DNA of 64,000 nt from Mycolicibacterium rhodesiae JS60. GTDB lineage: Bacteria; Actinomycetota; Actinomycetes; Mycobacteriales; Mycobacteriaceae. Positions 27,183-37,426 of this stretch are shown piece by piece. Both the position numbers and the translations under genes were made by a program. The stretch spans positions 1,240,001 through 1,304,000 of the forward strand of contig AGIQ01000002.1 in NCBI GenBank assembly GCA_000230935.2. Direction: 5' to 3'. The first letter of the stretch is position 1; the number at the start of each line of letters is the position of its first letter. Below the pieces are notes generated by a model. That model was not told the origin of the DNA. It worked only from the letters and a program-made list of their open reading frames with translations, and did no database searches.

Positions 27183-28040
27183 GTGTCACTCGAGAGCAAT
27201 GGCTTCACGATTTTTGACGACGACGATGACGACCCGGTACTGCTCGACGCCGCGGGGCTGGCTGTCGATACCTGGCGCGAGAACTACCCGTACGAGCATC
27301 GGATGTCGCGCAACGAGTACGAGGAACAGAAGCGGCTGCTGCAGATCGAGTTGCTGAAGCTGCAGAAGTGGAGCCAGGCCCACGGGCTGCGGCACGTCTT
27401 CGTCTTCGAGGGACGCGACGCGGCCGGCAAGGGCGGAACGATCAAGCGCTTCATGGAGCACCTCAATCCGAGAGGCGCGCGGGTGGTGGCACTGGAGAAG
27501 CCCACTGAGAAGGAACGCACCCAGTGGTATTTCCAGCGCTACGTCAACCACCTGCCTGCCGCCGGTGAGATCGTCATGTTCGACCGGTCCTGGTACAACC
27601 GCGCCGGCGTGGAGCGAGTGATGGGGTACTGCACGCCCAAGCAGCACGCCGAATTCATCCGGCAGGCGCCGCTGTTCGAGCAGATGCTGGTCAACGATGG
27701 CATCAGCCTGACCAAGCTCTGGTTCTCGGTGTCGTCGAGCGAGCAGCGCACCCGGTTCACCATCCGCCAGGTCGACCCGGTGCGGCAGTGGAAACTGTCG
27801 CCGACTGATCTGGCATCACTGGACAAGTGGCACGAATACACCGCCGCGAAGGAAGACATGTTCGCCTGGACGGACACCGAGGTCGCGCCGTGGACCGTCG
27901 TCAAAAGCAACGACAAGAAACGCGCGCGGATCAACGCGATGCGCCACGTGCTGAGTAAGTTCAATTACGACAACAAAGACCATGAGGTGGTCGGCCAGCC
28001 CGACCCCTTGATCGTGGGCCGCGCAACTCACTCCGACTGA
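27183..28040 (+). CDS. ppk2: Polyphosphate kinase 2, class I-like
   Basis: This 285-residue protein has the PPK2 P-loop FEGRDAAGKGGTIKRF and the Walker B/lid region DRSWYNRAGVERVMG. Length and motifs match the single-domain mycobacterial PPK2 (Rv3232c type). It transfers phosphate between polyphosphate and nucleotides, usually driving GTP or ATP formation. An acidic stretch (DDDDDD) near the N-terminus is notable. It starts at GTG 27183, 75 bases after the PAP2 gene. A second PPK2 of another class lies at 50073-50930. Confidence 0.92.
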   Translation: MSLESNGFTIFDDDDDDPVLLDAAGLAVDTWRENYPYEHRMSRNEYEEQKRLLQIELLKLQKWSQAHGLRHVFVFEGRDAAGKGGTIKRFMEHLNPRGARVVALEKPTEKERTQWYFQRYVNHLPAAGEIVMFDRSWYNRAGVERVMGYCTPKQHAEFIRQAPLFEQMLVNDGISLTKLWFSVSSSEQRTRFTIRQVDPVRQWKLSPTDLASLDKWHEYTAAKEDMFAWTDTEVAPWTVVKSNDKKRARINAMRHVLSKFNYDNKDHEVVGQPDPLIVGRATHSD

Positions 28041-28069
28041 ACCCGCGCGTCCCCGCGGGAGGAGGACGC

Positions 28070-28909
28070 GTGCGGTTCGCGACGACGCTGCTCATGTGGC
28101 TCGTCACGACGCTTCTGCTGGCGGTGGCCCTGCCCGCGGCATGGGTGCAACAGCATCTTGTCGACGAAGACGGCTATGCGGCGCTGGCGCAGAAGGCGGC
28201 CGCCGACCCCGCACTGCAGTCGGCGGCGGCCTCGCAGTTGACCACCCAGGTGGCCCGGCTGGGCACCAGCGTGGACACCGGCACCGTGAGCCTGGTGGCC
28301 GCGACCTACACCTCGAGTGCGTCGTTCCCCGGCCAGTTCGCCCAGGCGAACCGGTTCGCTCACCGATGGTTGTTCACCGACTCGATTCGTTCGAGCGTGG
28401 ACTCGCAGGGCCGCTGGGTGATCGACGTCGCGCCGATGCTTTCGGATGCCGCGTTCTCCGAGACGCTGTCGGACTACGACATCACGGTGCCGACGTCGGT
28501 GCCAATTCCGTTGACCGACAACGCTCCTTCGGTGTTGCGGCCCGGTGCGTTGCGGCTGCTGGGTACCTACGGGCCGTGGGTCAGTGTCGGCCTGGCCGTG
28601 CTGACCGGGTTATTCGCGCTGCTCACGCTGTTCGTCGCCCGAAGCCGCGGCAAGATGCTGGTGGGGTTGGGAGTGTCGGCCCTACTTGTCGGTGCTGCCG
28701 GTTGGGCCGCAATCGAATTCGGCCGCCGGAAGCTCAATGCGGTGCTGGACAATTCGACGGGTGACATCCGGCGGATCGCCGACGTACTCGTCGGCACCGC
28801 GCAGAACAGCATGCATCAGTGGCTCAACATCACGCTGGTGGTCGGTGGCGGCCTGGTGATCATCGGGGTGATCGTGTCGCTGTTGGTGAGTCTGGCCAAG
28901 ACCAGCTAG
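28070..28909 (+). CDS. Membrane protein with N-terminal anchor and three C-terminal spans
   Basis: This 279-residue protein begins with a hydrophobic helix (LLMWLVTTLLLAVALPAAWV), has an external domain of about 150 residues, and ends with three hydrophobic spans including VGLAVLTGLFALLTLFV and WLNITLVVGGGLVIIGVIVS. The external part shows no enzyme motif. It lies 29 bases after ppk2 and may be in the same transcript. Its function is unknown; its end overlaps the convergent hydratase gene by four bases. Confidence 0.8.
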   Translation: MRFATTLLMWLVTTLLLAVALPAAWVQQHLVDEDGYAALAQKAAADPALQSAAASQLTTQVARLGTSVDTGTVSLVAATYTSSASFPGQFAQANRFAHRWLFTDSIRSSVDSQGRWVIDVAPMLSDAAFSETLSDYDITVPTSVPIPLTDNAPSVLRPGALRLLGTYGPWVSVGLAVLTGLFALLTLFVARSRGKMLVGLGVSALLVGAAGWAAIEFGRRKLNAVLDNSTGDIRRIADVLVGTAQNSMHQWLNITLVVGGGLVIIGVIVSLLVSLAKTS

Positions 28910-29802
28910 GGCTCGATGATGTGCGACGGGTCGGGCCGGCGGCCTGGCGGCGCCTGGCTGTAATCACCCCACGGGCCGTCGCGACCTTCGACGGCGGCAC
29001 GGACGCCCTGTGTTCCTGCGGTATTGATGAAGTCCAGGGCCTCCGGGGTGTTGCGCATCAGCCCGTCGAGGATGCCGCCGAGCGTCTGGGTACTCGCCAG
29101 GCCCATGTTCTCGTAGGCCTGGTTGACGATCATCTTCTGAGCTTGCAACTGCGACAACGGGATTCGCGCCAAATCGGTGGCGATCTCGGCCACCCGCGCT
29201 TCCAACCGTTCGAACGGCACCGCCTCGTTGATCAGCTCGATGTCGGCGGCCTCCCGCCCAGTCAGCGGGCGTCCGGTCAGCGAGTGCCACTTGGCCCTGC
29301 TGAAACTGAGCCGGTAGAGCCACATCCCGGACAGGTAGGCGCCCCACATCCGGCTGTACGGCGTGCCGATCACCGCGTCCTCGCTGGCGATCACCAGATC
29401 GGCGCACAACGCATAGTCGCTGGCGCCGCCCACGCACCAGCCGTGCACCTGCGCGATCACCGGCTTGGATGCCCGCCAGATCGACATGAACTTGCTCGTC
29501 GGGCCCGTCGCGCGACCGCTGACCATCGCGAAATCCTTGCCGGGATCCCAGCGGCCGTCGGTCATCATCGACTCACCCCAATGCTGGAATCCGCCGCCGA
29601 AGTCGAAGCCGCCGGAGAAGGCTCGCCCCGCCCCACGCAGCACGATGACCTTGACCGACGGATCGTGTTCGGCCAGCCCGATGGCGGCCTCCACTTCGGC
29701 GGGCATGGGCGGGACGATGGTGTTGAGATGCTCGGGTCGATTGAGGGTGACGGTCGCGACGGGGCCGTCGGTGGTGTACAGGACGGTTTCGAATTCGGGC
29801 AT
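28906..29802 (-). CDS. echA2: Enoyl-CoA hydratase/isomerase family protein (EchA2-like)
   Basis: This 298-residue protein starts at ATG 29802. It has the crotonase oxyanion-hole elements GAGRAFSGGFDFGGG and VHGWCVGGASDYALCADL. The catalytic glutamates of a standard hydratase are not clearly conserved, so the reaction could differ. The C-terminal half and a Pro-rich tail extend beyond the usual 260 residues. Position and length agree with Rv0456c (EchA2) of M. tuberculosis. It is divergent from a reductase, with 85 bases between. Confidence 0.82.
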   Translation of the reverse strand: MPEFETVLYTTDGPVATVTLNRPEHLNTIVPPMPAEVEAAIGLAEHDPSVKVIVLRGAGRAFSGGFDFGGGFQHWGESMMTDGRWDPGKDFAMVSGRATGPTSKFMSIWRASKPVIAQVHGWCVGGASDYALCADLVIASEDAVIGTPYSRMWGAYLSGMWLYRLSFSRAKWHSLTGRPLTGREAADIELINEAVPFERLEARVAEIATDLARIPLSQLQAQKMIVNQAYENMGLASTQTLGGILDGLMRNTPEALDFINTAGTQGVRAAVEGRDGPWGDYSQAPPGRRPDPSHIIEP

Positions 29803-29887
29803 AACCGCAGTGAAGTGACTTCGACCCGGTTTGGTCAAGAACTTCTCATTGAAGGTATTACCGAATGGCTTACAGTACGATCTACTC

Positions 29888-30937
29888 GTGTTGCGCGTCA
29901 TCCAGTGGGCCACCGGTTCGGTGGGCAAGCATTCCGTCGCGGCGGTTCATCGGCATCCCGACCTCGAGCTGGTCGGGGCGCTGGTCTACAGCGATGACAA
30001 GGCGGGCCGCGACGTCGGGGAGGTGTGTGGAATCGGACCGATCGGCGTGCGGACCACCAGAGATTGCGACGAGATCCTCGCCCTGGACGCCGACTGCGTG
30101 CTGTACATGCCGCAGGGCGAGATGAACCCTCCTGCTGCGGTCGACGAGATCTGCCGGCTGCTGGCCTCGGGCAAGAACGTGGTGTCGACGGCGGTCACTG
30201 CGCTCATCTATCCGTTGAGCATGGGCACTGAGGTGGTCGACCGCCTGACGCACGCGTGCGCCGACGGCGGCACGTCATTTCACGGCACGGGTATCGAACC
30301 CGGCTGGGCGGCCGAGGTGTTGCCGTTGACGATGTCGGGGCTGTTCGCCCGCATCGACTCGCTGCTGGTGCAGGAATTGATGGACTACACGACCTACGAC
30401 AGTGCGCCGATGTTGTTCGACATCATGGGATTCGGCAAGCGCCCCGACGAGCCGGTACCGATGGCCGACGCGGCGCTGGCCGGCGTGACGTTTCGCGCGC
30501 CGCTGATGTTGCTGGCCGAAGGGCTCGGTGCGGCGGTCGACGATTTCGTCTACCACCGCGAGATCGCTTTGGCTGCCCAGGCGTTCGATGTCAAGGCCGG
30601 CCGGGTGGAGGCGGGTACCGTTGCGGCGCAGCGCTTCGGCTACACGGCGGTGGTCAACGGGCGACCCGCGATGACGGTGGAGCACATCACCCGGCTCGGG
30701 GACGAGCAGGCACCGGACTGGCCGAACGGGCGCGGATGGAAGGTGACCGTCGAGGGGGAGCCGTCGATGGTGCTCGAGTCCAAGATCGCCACGCACGGCG
30801 AGGATGAAACCGATCAGGGCTGTCTGGGCACGGCAATGCATGCGGTGCATTCGATTTCACCAGTGTGTGCGGCCGCGCCGGGGATCCGGACATTCCTGGA
30901 TTTGCCGATGATCACCGGGCGGTACGTGTTGGGCTGA
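29888..30937 (+). CDS. Dihydrodipicolinate-reductase-like NAD(P)-dependent oxidoreductase
   Basis: This 349-residue protein starts at GTG 29888 and opens with a Rossmann motif, VIQWATGSVGKHSV, followed by the mycobacterial family pattern (ELVGALVYSDDKAG, and CVLYMPQGEMN). A GTGIEPGWAAEVLPLTMSG region is strongly conserved in this large actinobacterial paralogue family. The substrate is unknown; it is not the lysine-pathway DapB, which is shorter. Its divergent placement from the hydratase suggests a shared lipid or steroid degradation role. Confidence 0.8.
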   Translation: MLRVIQWATGSVGKHSVAAVHRHPDLELVGALVYSDDKAGRDVGEVCGIGPIGVRTTRDCDEILALDADCVLYMPQGEMNPPAAVDEICRLLASGKNVVSTAVTALIYPLSMGTEVVDRLTHACADGGTSFHGTGIEPGWAAEVLPLTMSGLFARIDSLLVQELMDYTTYDSAPMLFDIMGFGKRPDEPVPMADAALAGVTFRAPLMLLAEGLGAAVDDFVYHREIALAAQAFDVKAGRVEAGTVAAQRFGYTAVVNGRPAMTVEHITRLGDEQAPDWPNGRGWKVTVEGEPSMVLESKIATHGEDETDQGCLGTAMHAVHSISPVCAAAPGIRTFLDLPMITGRYVLG

Positions 30938-31273
30938 CTACTCGTCGTCGACGGGAGCCAGTGCCGGTGGCCGGTCGGGTCGGCTGGAGGCGCCGTAGAC
31001 ACGGCCGTTGATCTTGATGAAGGTGGTCCACCGGCCTGCGACGGCGACGAGAGCCAGGGCCAACAGGATCGATGCGAATAGCCCTCGGCCCCAGTCGGGC
31101 CACTGCATCAAGAACACCGACACCGTGGCGATGGCGCAACAGGTCCACCAGACTCGCCGTTTGATCGAGTCCGGCGACAGTGTCGCCGATCTCCACAGCG
31201 GGAAGCTGCTGAAGACAGCGGCGGCGCCGAGTGCGGCCATCGCCGAATATCCGAAGATCTCTTGCAGTTTCAC
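30938..31273 (-). CDS. Small membrane protein, last gene of T7SS-like operon
   Basis: This 111-residue protein has two or three hydrophobic segments (YSAMAALGAAAVFSSFPLW, the RRVWWTCCAIATVSVFLM region, and LFASILLALALVAVAG) and a cytosolic Pro-rich tail. No known family is recognised. Its start overlaps the stop of the 508-residue gene by four bases, so the two are translationally coupled. A membrane protein coupled to a putative secreted effector could be its immunity or export partner; this is inference only. Confidence 0.75.
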   Translation of the reverse strand: MKLQEIFGYSAMAALGAAAVFSSFPLWRSATLSPDSIKRRVWWTCCAIATVSVFLMQWPDWGRGLFASILLALALVAVAGRWTTFIKINGRVYGASSRPDRPPALAPVDDE

Positions 31274-32796
31274 CAGCTCCCGCCGCCACCGCCAGGGGAT
31301 CCGAAGGCGGGGTCGAAGAGCGACCCGATGCCGCCGCCCAGCTGTTCACCGCCCAGCCCGCCGACAATGCTGGCCGCCACGACGATGCCGGCCGTGGTCC
31401 ACGGCCCGGTGAACGAGCCGGCGAGCGCTGCGGCACCCCACGCGGCCGCAGAGCCGCCGGCCACACCGCCCACTGCGCTGCCGAAGTCTTCGTTGCTGCC
31501 GCCGTTGGCCTTGTCATTGAGCGCGTTGACCAGTTGAATCACGTCGCCGACCTTTCCGACCCGGCCGGCAATGTGCGCCCACTTCTCGGCGTCGGCCGGC
31601 GACAGCAGATCTTCCAGCTTGGCGTGCCGTCCGCCAGGTATGCGCTCGCCGTAGGCTTCGACGCCATTGGCCGCCGGTCCGGTATAGCCCGCGAGATCGC
31701 TTCCGTGGTGGAGCATGTCGCCCAGCACCGCCTTGGCGCCGTCCTCGGACATGCCCTGGCTGGTGAGTGCGAACATCGCCTGCTTCACCGCGACGACCCG
31801 CCCGAACTGCTCGCCGATGTCGACCTGCTGGGTCGCCTGATCAGGTGTCATCGGCGGCAGGTTGTACAACCCGCCCTGTTCCAGTTGGCGTTGCATGTCG
31901 AGTCGGCGCTGAGCCCGCTCGCGGGCATCTTCGCCCAGGACAGGGTCCTTGGGTAGCGGGCCGACGAAGTTCGCCATCCGGAAGTCATCGAGGCGCTCAC
32001 CGGCCAGCCGTCGTGCATCGGCGTCGGCAGCCGGGTTAGTCGCCGTGGCGAAGTCACGCAAACGCGCTGCGGCATCGGCCTTTTCCGGTGTCGTTGGGCC
32101 GCCGCTGTTGACCAGTGCCTCGTCCTTGGCGCGCTGGTTCGTGTCGTAGTATTCGGTGGATTCTCGGCCACGCTGCTCCGGCCCGAGCTCACCGTCACCG
32201 TCGACGTCCTCGATCGCGGCGGGGTCGTATCCGTGCTCAACGCGCAGGTCGGTCATCGACGCTTCCAACTTGGCGCCGTAATCGTCCCGCAGAGCCTCGA
32301 CCTGCTTCAGTACCCCGGACGTCGCCGCGATCGCGTCGTCCTCCAATGCGGAGATGTCCTGATCCTTTGCCAGTGCCTGATCGATCAACGCGTCGATGTA
32401 GTGCAGCTGGGTGTTGAGGTTGTCCACCTGCATATCGGAGAAGCGCTGCGCCTCAGCAAGGTTGGCGGCGATAGTGGACAGATCCGCGCCGATCGCGGGC
32501 AACTGGTCGCGCTGGACCATCAACCCGGTGGTGGCGCGCTGGACCTCGGCGCTGTCGTTTATCGGGTGCTCGCCGTTCTCCCGGTTCCACGACGCTTGGA
32601 ACCTGGCCTGCGCCTGTTGGAATTCGGTGTATGTCTCTGCGGTGCAGCCGCCTGCGTTGTAGAACGCGCGGCCCAGCTCGGCGATCTGCCCGGGATCGCC
32701 ACTCTGCAACGTCTGGTCGACCTGCCACGGATCGCCACCGGCCTCGCCGATCAGGGCTCCGATGCTGATGTGGACCAGGCTCGGGTAGCCGGTCAC
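31270..32796 (-). CDS. T7SS-substrate-like protein with C-terminal glycine-zipper membrane region
   Basis: This 508-residue protein resembles mycobacterial proteins of the Rv0026/Rv2082 type, which carry a putative type VII secretion domain and a long helical middle. Residues about 15-250 are alpha-helical, with EFQQAQARFQASWNRE giving a WxG-like helix turn. A calcium-like DVDGDGELG loop is near residue 200. Residues about 440-495 form a Gly/Ala zipper (AVGGVAGGSAAAWGAAALAG, later ASIVGGLGGEQLGGGIGSLF) that could insert in membranes. It overlaps both neighbours by four bases. A toxin or effector role is possible. Confidence 0.65.
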   Translation of the reverse strand: MTGYPSLVHISIGALIGEAGGDPWQVDQTLQSGDPGQIAELGRAFYNAGGCTAETYTEFQQAQARFQASWNRENGEHPINDSAEVQRATTGLMVQRDQLPAIGADLSTIAANLAEAQRFSDMQVDNLNTQLHYIDALIDQALAKDQDISALEDDAIAATSGVLKQVEALRDDYGAKLEASMTDLRVEHGYDPAAIEDVDGDGELGPEQRGRESTEYYDTNQRAKDEALVNSGGPTTPEKADAAARLRDFATATNPAADADARRLAGERLDDFRMANFVGPLPKDPVLGEDARERAQRRLDMQRQLEQGGLYNLPPMTPDQATQQVDIGEQFGRVVAVKQAMFALTSQGMSEDGAKAVLGDMLHHGSDLAGYTGPAANGVEAYGERIPGGRHAKLEDLLSPADAEKWAHIAGRVGKVGDVIQLVNALNDKANGGSNEDFGSAVGGVAGGSAAAWGAAALAGSFTGPWTTAGIVVAASIVGGLGGEQLGGGIGSLFDPAFGSPGGGGGSW

Positions 32797-33092
32797 AGCA
32801 CCGAACGCAGGGCCTCGGCGTTGCGCTCCTCCATCTCGACGAACACCGATGCAGTCTTGTGCCCCTTGTCACCCAGCACTCCAAGCCGATTCTCGTGCTT
32901 GCGAAGCCGGTCAACGTGGTTGCTGTGCGCGGCGGCTAGTGCACCGTGGAACGACGTCGCAGCCGGGAAGTCGCCGAAGATGCCTGAGGTCGGACGGGCG
33001 CGCGACAGCTGGTCAGCGCCCTCCATGGCGAACGAAGCCGCGTTGTACGAGCGGTTTGCGCCCGAGCGCATCTCATCGATATCGACCTGCAT
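32793..33092 (-). CDS. WXG100/DUF2563-like small secreted protein
   Basis: This 99-residue, helix-only protein, without cysteine or signal peptide, resembles DUF2563 proteins (Rv0027-like) and the ESX small-partner fold: a helical hairpin with FGDFPAATSFHGAL at the bend instead of a WxG. It begins behind an AGGGGG-type ribosome site (the upstream minus-strand sequence reads CACGGGGGTGCA) and its stop overlaps the next start. By analogy with Rv0027/Rv0026 it is probably the partner needed for export of the 508-residue protein. Confidence 0.68.
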   Translation of the reverse strand: MQVDIDEMRSGANRSYNAASFAMEGADQLSRARPTSGIFGDFPAATSFHGALAAAHSNHVDRLRKHENRLGVLGDKGHKTASVFVEMEERNAEALRSVL

Positions 33093-33148
33093 TGCACCCC
33101 CGTGGCACGTTAGCTGTTAGCTAGAGGGTACTCGATGGGGTTTGCTGG

Positions 33149-35164
33149 TCAATTCAGCATGCGATGCAGGAACGAATAGCTCAACGCCGACTTGAACGCC
33201 GTCTGCGCATTGTCTGCTGCCCCGGCATGCCCACCCTCGATGTTCTCGTAGTACCAGACCGGATGGCCGGCCTGCTCCAGGGCCGCCGTCATCTTGCGGG
33301 CATGGCCGGGATGCACCCTGTCGTCCCTCGTCGACGTGGTGATCAGGACCGGGGGATATCGCCGGTCGGCCGAAATATTCTGATACGGCGAGTATTCGGA
33401 GATGAACGCCCAGTCCTCGGGATCGTCAGGGTCGCCGTACTCGGCCACCCATGACGCCCCGGCCAGCAGGAGATGGAACCGCTTCATGTCGAGCAGCGGC
33501 ACCTGGCACACCAGCGCGCCGAAGGACTCCGGGTACTTGGTCAGCATGATGCCCATCAACAGACCGCCGTTGCTACCGCCCTGCGCGCCCAGCTGTGCGA
33601 CTCCTGCGATACCGCGGGCGACGAGATCGCGTGCCACTGAGGCGAAATCCTCGGCCACCTTGTGCCGACCCTCCCGCATCGCCTGGGTGTGCCACGCCGG
33701 GCCGTACTCGCCGCCGCCGCGGATATTGGCCAGCACATATGTGCCGCCCCGGGATAGCCACAGCCGCCCCAGCACACCGTCGTAACCCGGCGTTCGGGAC
33801 ACCTCGAATCCGCCATAACCGCCCAGCAGGGTCGGCGCCGGTGCCTGGTCATGTTTGTGGCCGACGACGAAGTAGGGGATAGCCGTGCCGTCGTCGGACG
33901 TCGCGAAGTGCTGCTGCACCTGAAGGTCCGCGGCGTCGAAAAACGAAGGAGCCCGTTTGATCTCGGTCAGCTCACCACCCGCCGTACCGTGTAGCAGCCG
34001 CGACGGGGTGATGAAATCGCTGGAGTCCAAGAAGATTTCGTCACCGTACTCGTCGGTGGAGACGATGACGGTGTTCCCGCCGAGTCCGTCCAGTTCCTCC
34101 CGCGTCCAAGATCCCGGCGTCACGATCTCCACCCGGCTGGCGACATCGACCAGCGTCACCAACAGCAGGCGATCCAGCGTCCAGGAGTACTGGTGCAGGC
34201 TGGTGTGCTCGTCGGGTTCGAAAACCACTGCCAATTCCGCTGTGCTGTCGAGGAATTCCTCGTACTTGGCGGCCAGCAGCGACCCGGTCCGATACGACGC
34301 GGTGCCCGTGAGCCAATCGCTGCGGAGCTCGATCAGCAGCCACTCCCGGTGCACCGTCAAGCTTGCGTCCGTCGGCGCGTCGATGCGGACCAACTCGTCC
34401 AAACGGAGTTCGTACACCTGGTCGTTGAAGAAGTCGACGGCTCGGCTCAGCAGAGTGCGTTCGTAGCCGGGGGTTCGGTCCACCGATGCCCCGACGGCCA
34501 CGTCGGTGACCGGTCCGGTGAAAAGCGTCGTGGCCTCGGCCAGCGGTTGGCCGCGTCGCCACCGCTTGACGATCCGCGGGTAGCCGGACTCGGTCATCGA
34601 ATCCGGACCGAAGTCGGTGCCCACCAACACCGTGTCGTGGTCCTCCCACGACAACCGCGACTTCGCCTCCGGAAGCTCGAAGCCGCCGGCAACGAATTCT
34701 CGTGTCACCATGTCGAATTCGCGTACGATCGCAGCATCCGAGCCGCCCCGCGACAAACTGATCAGTGCCCGCGTGTGATCCGGCTCGATGACATCGGCCC
34801 CGGCCCACACCCACTTCTCGCCATCGGCGGCCGCCAGCTCGTCGAGGTCGAGGATGACATCCCAGTCGGGTGTCTCGGTGAGGTAGCTGTCGAGCGTGGT
34901 CCGCCGCCACAACCCCCTCGGATTGGTGGCGTCGCGCCAGAAGTTGTAGAGGAGCTCCCCACGCCGGCGCACGTATGGAATCCGCGCGTCGGTGTCGAGC
35001 ACCTCCAGCGCCTCGGCGCGCATCTGTTCGAACGTCTCACCGCTGAATTCGGCGACGGTCGGATCGTTGTGCTTGCGCACCCAGTCCAGCTGCTCGTCAC
35101 CGGTGATTTCCTCGAGCCAGAGGTACGGGTCCGCGGGTTCCTGGGTATCGGTCACGTCCACCAT
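33149..35164 (-). CDS. Prolyl oligopeptidase family (S9) peptidase, Rv0457c-like
   Basis: This protein of about 671 residues starts at ATG 35164 (an upstream ATG at 35218 would overlap the divergent gene). It has the S9A signature DPYLWLEEITGDE at the N-terminus, a beta-propeller, and a C-terminal hydrolase domain. There the nucleophile lies in GAQGGSNGGLLMG, and the histidine in the IEGGHAGA loop near the end, with an aspartate in DDRVHPGH. S9A enzymes cut short peptides. It is probably cytosolic since no signal peptide is seen. The position agrees with Rv0457c, upstream of the aldehyde dehydrogenase. Confidence 0.92.
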   Translation of the reverse strand: MVDVTDTQEPADPYLWLEEITGDEQLDWVRKHNDPTVAEFSGETFEQMRAEALEVLDTDARIPYVRRRGELLYNFWRDATNPRGLWRRTTLDSYLTETPDWDVILDLDELAAADGEKWVWAGADVIEPDHTRALISLSRGGSDAAIVREFDMVTREFVAGGFELPEAKSRLSWEDHDTVLVGTDFGPDSMTESGYPRIVKRWRRGQPLAEATTLFTGPVTDVAVGASVDRTPGYERTLLSRAVDFFNDQVYELRLDELVRIDAPTDASLTVHREWLLIELRSDWLTGTASYRTGSLLAAKYEEFLDSTAELAVVFEPDEHTSLHQYSWTLDRLLLVTLVDVASRVEIVTPGSWTREELDGLGGNTVIVSTDEYGDEIFLDSSDFITPSRLLHGTAGGELTEIKRAPSFFDAADLQVQQHFATSDDGTAIPYFVVGHKHDQAPAPTLLGGYGGFEVSRTPGYDGVLGRLWLSRGGTYVLANIRGGGEYGPAWHTQAMREGRHKVAEDFASVARDLVARGIAGVAQLGAQGGSNGGLLMGIMLTKYPESFGALVCQVPLLDMKRFHLLLAGASWVAEYGDPDDPEDWAFISEYSPYQNISADRRYPPVLITTSTRDDRVHPGHARKMTAALEQAGHPVWYYENIEGGHAGAADNAQTAFKSALSYSFLHRMLN

Positions 35165-35192
35165 TGTTCCTATATGCGCGATACTCATCGGC

Positions 35193-35483
35193 ATGGGCAT
35201 CTTCGGCCGGTCCGACAACGTAGACGACGTCGATGACGGTGGCTTGCGCAGACGGGTCGATGAGCTGGAACGGCGCGTCGCGCAACTGGAGTGGGCGCTT
35301 CACGGTGCCAAGTCGTCCGTCGCGTCTGAGCAGGTCCGCGACGTCGGCGCACCGGCGGTGAGCCCCGAGGTACTGCAGCTGGCGCTACAGGGCCAGAAGA
35401 TCCAGGCCATCAAGATCCTGCGCGAGCAGACCGGTCTCGGGCTCAAGGAGTCCAAGGACATCGTCGACGGCCTCGCCCCCTGA
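35193..35483 (+). CDS. Ribosomal L7/L12 C-terminal-domain-like protein with coiled coil
   Basis: This 96-residue protein starts at ATG 35193. The N-terminal part has a coiled coil (LRRRVDELERRVAQLEWAL). The C-terminal 35 residues resemble the L7/L12 CTD: LALQGQKIQAIKILREQTGL, then LKESKDIVDGL, with the KxxAIKxxREQTGLGLKEAK pattern. It is not the ribosomal stalk protein, which sits in the rpl operon. Similar small proteins are found across actinobacteria, with unknown roles. It starts 28 bases from the divergent peptidase gene. Confidence 0.75.
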   Translation: MGIFGRSDNVDDVDDGGLRRRVDELERRVAQLEWALHGAKSSVASEQVRDVGAPAVSPEVLQLALQGQKIQAIKILREQTGLGLKESKDIVDGLAP

Positions 35484-35868
35484 CCGCGCGGAGCTCGGTC
35501 AGCTGCACCGCAGCCAGCCTGAGTCGGGTGTTCGCCTCCTCGAATTCCCCGGACGACATGACCGGCCGACTGGTCGAATCGACGGCGGCCTGGTCTATCG
35601 CTGAGATGCGGAGCACAATCGGCTTTGATGCAAGGGGCAGATGTGCCTGATCCCGCGGTCGGCGAGGACCCGCGCGGTTTCGCGCGGCTGATGTCGGCTG
35701 TCTGTGACGCGTTGGTCGACGCCGTCGCCCGGCTTGCCAACCGATTCGCCCGAGGCGTCGATGGGACCGTGCGATATCCCTCGGACTTGGCAATGGTGCT
35801 GCCATCATCGACCGCACCAGCGGTTCGCGCCGTTCGTATCAATGAAAGTGTCTCGTAGAGGAGTACTT
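35484..35868. other. Non-gene stretch upstream of aldehyde dehydrogenase
   Basis: This 385-base gap holds no confident gene. The minus strand at about 35443-35600 reads protein-like (MSSGEFEEANTRLRLAA, then VQLTELR) and may be a gene tail or relic overlapping the L7/L12-like gene. The plus strand has a 76-codon frame at 35628. The aldehyde dehydrogenase promoter should lie at the right end, where a strong AGAGGAG ribosome site is seen at 35857-35863. Confidence 0.5.
35628..35858 (+). CDS. Doubtful small hypothetical protein
   Basis: A 76-residue frame from ATG 35628 contains [20 protein letters not shown], a possible helix. It has no recognised family and no clear ribosome site. It precedes the aldehyde dehydrogenase by 10 bases and could be a leader or chance frame. 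Confidence 0.22.
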   Translation: MQGADVPDPAVGEDPRGFARLMSAVCDALVDAVARLANRFARGVDGTVRYPSDLAMVLPSSTAPAVRAVRINESVS

Positions 35869-37388
<1,520 letters not shown>

Positions 37389-37389
<1 letters not shown>

Positions 37390-37426
37390 TGAGCGATTTT
37401 GGCGCGAATTCCGCCGCACAGCGAAC
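37389..37426 (+). pseudogene. Separated 5' part of the DUF779 gene (or its leader)
   Basis: ATG 37389 overlaps the aldehyde dehydrogenase stop (TAATG) and opens MSDFGANSAAQR. If the insertion sequence and one target copy are removed, this frame runs without stop into the DUF779 gene at 38755. It is thus the probable original start, now cut off by the element. The alternative is that the original gene began later, at TTG 38821, and this is only leader. Confidence 0.55.
37412..37426 (+). repeat. Target-site duplication, left copy
   Basis: CGCCGCACAGCGAAC abuts the left end of the insertion sequence and is repeated exactly at 38755-38769. Confidence 0.88.
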
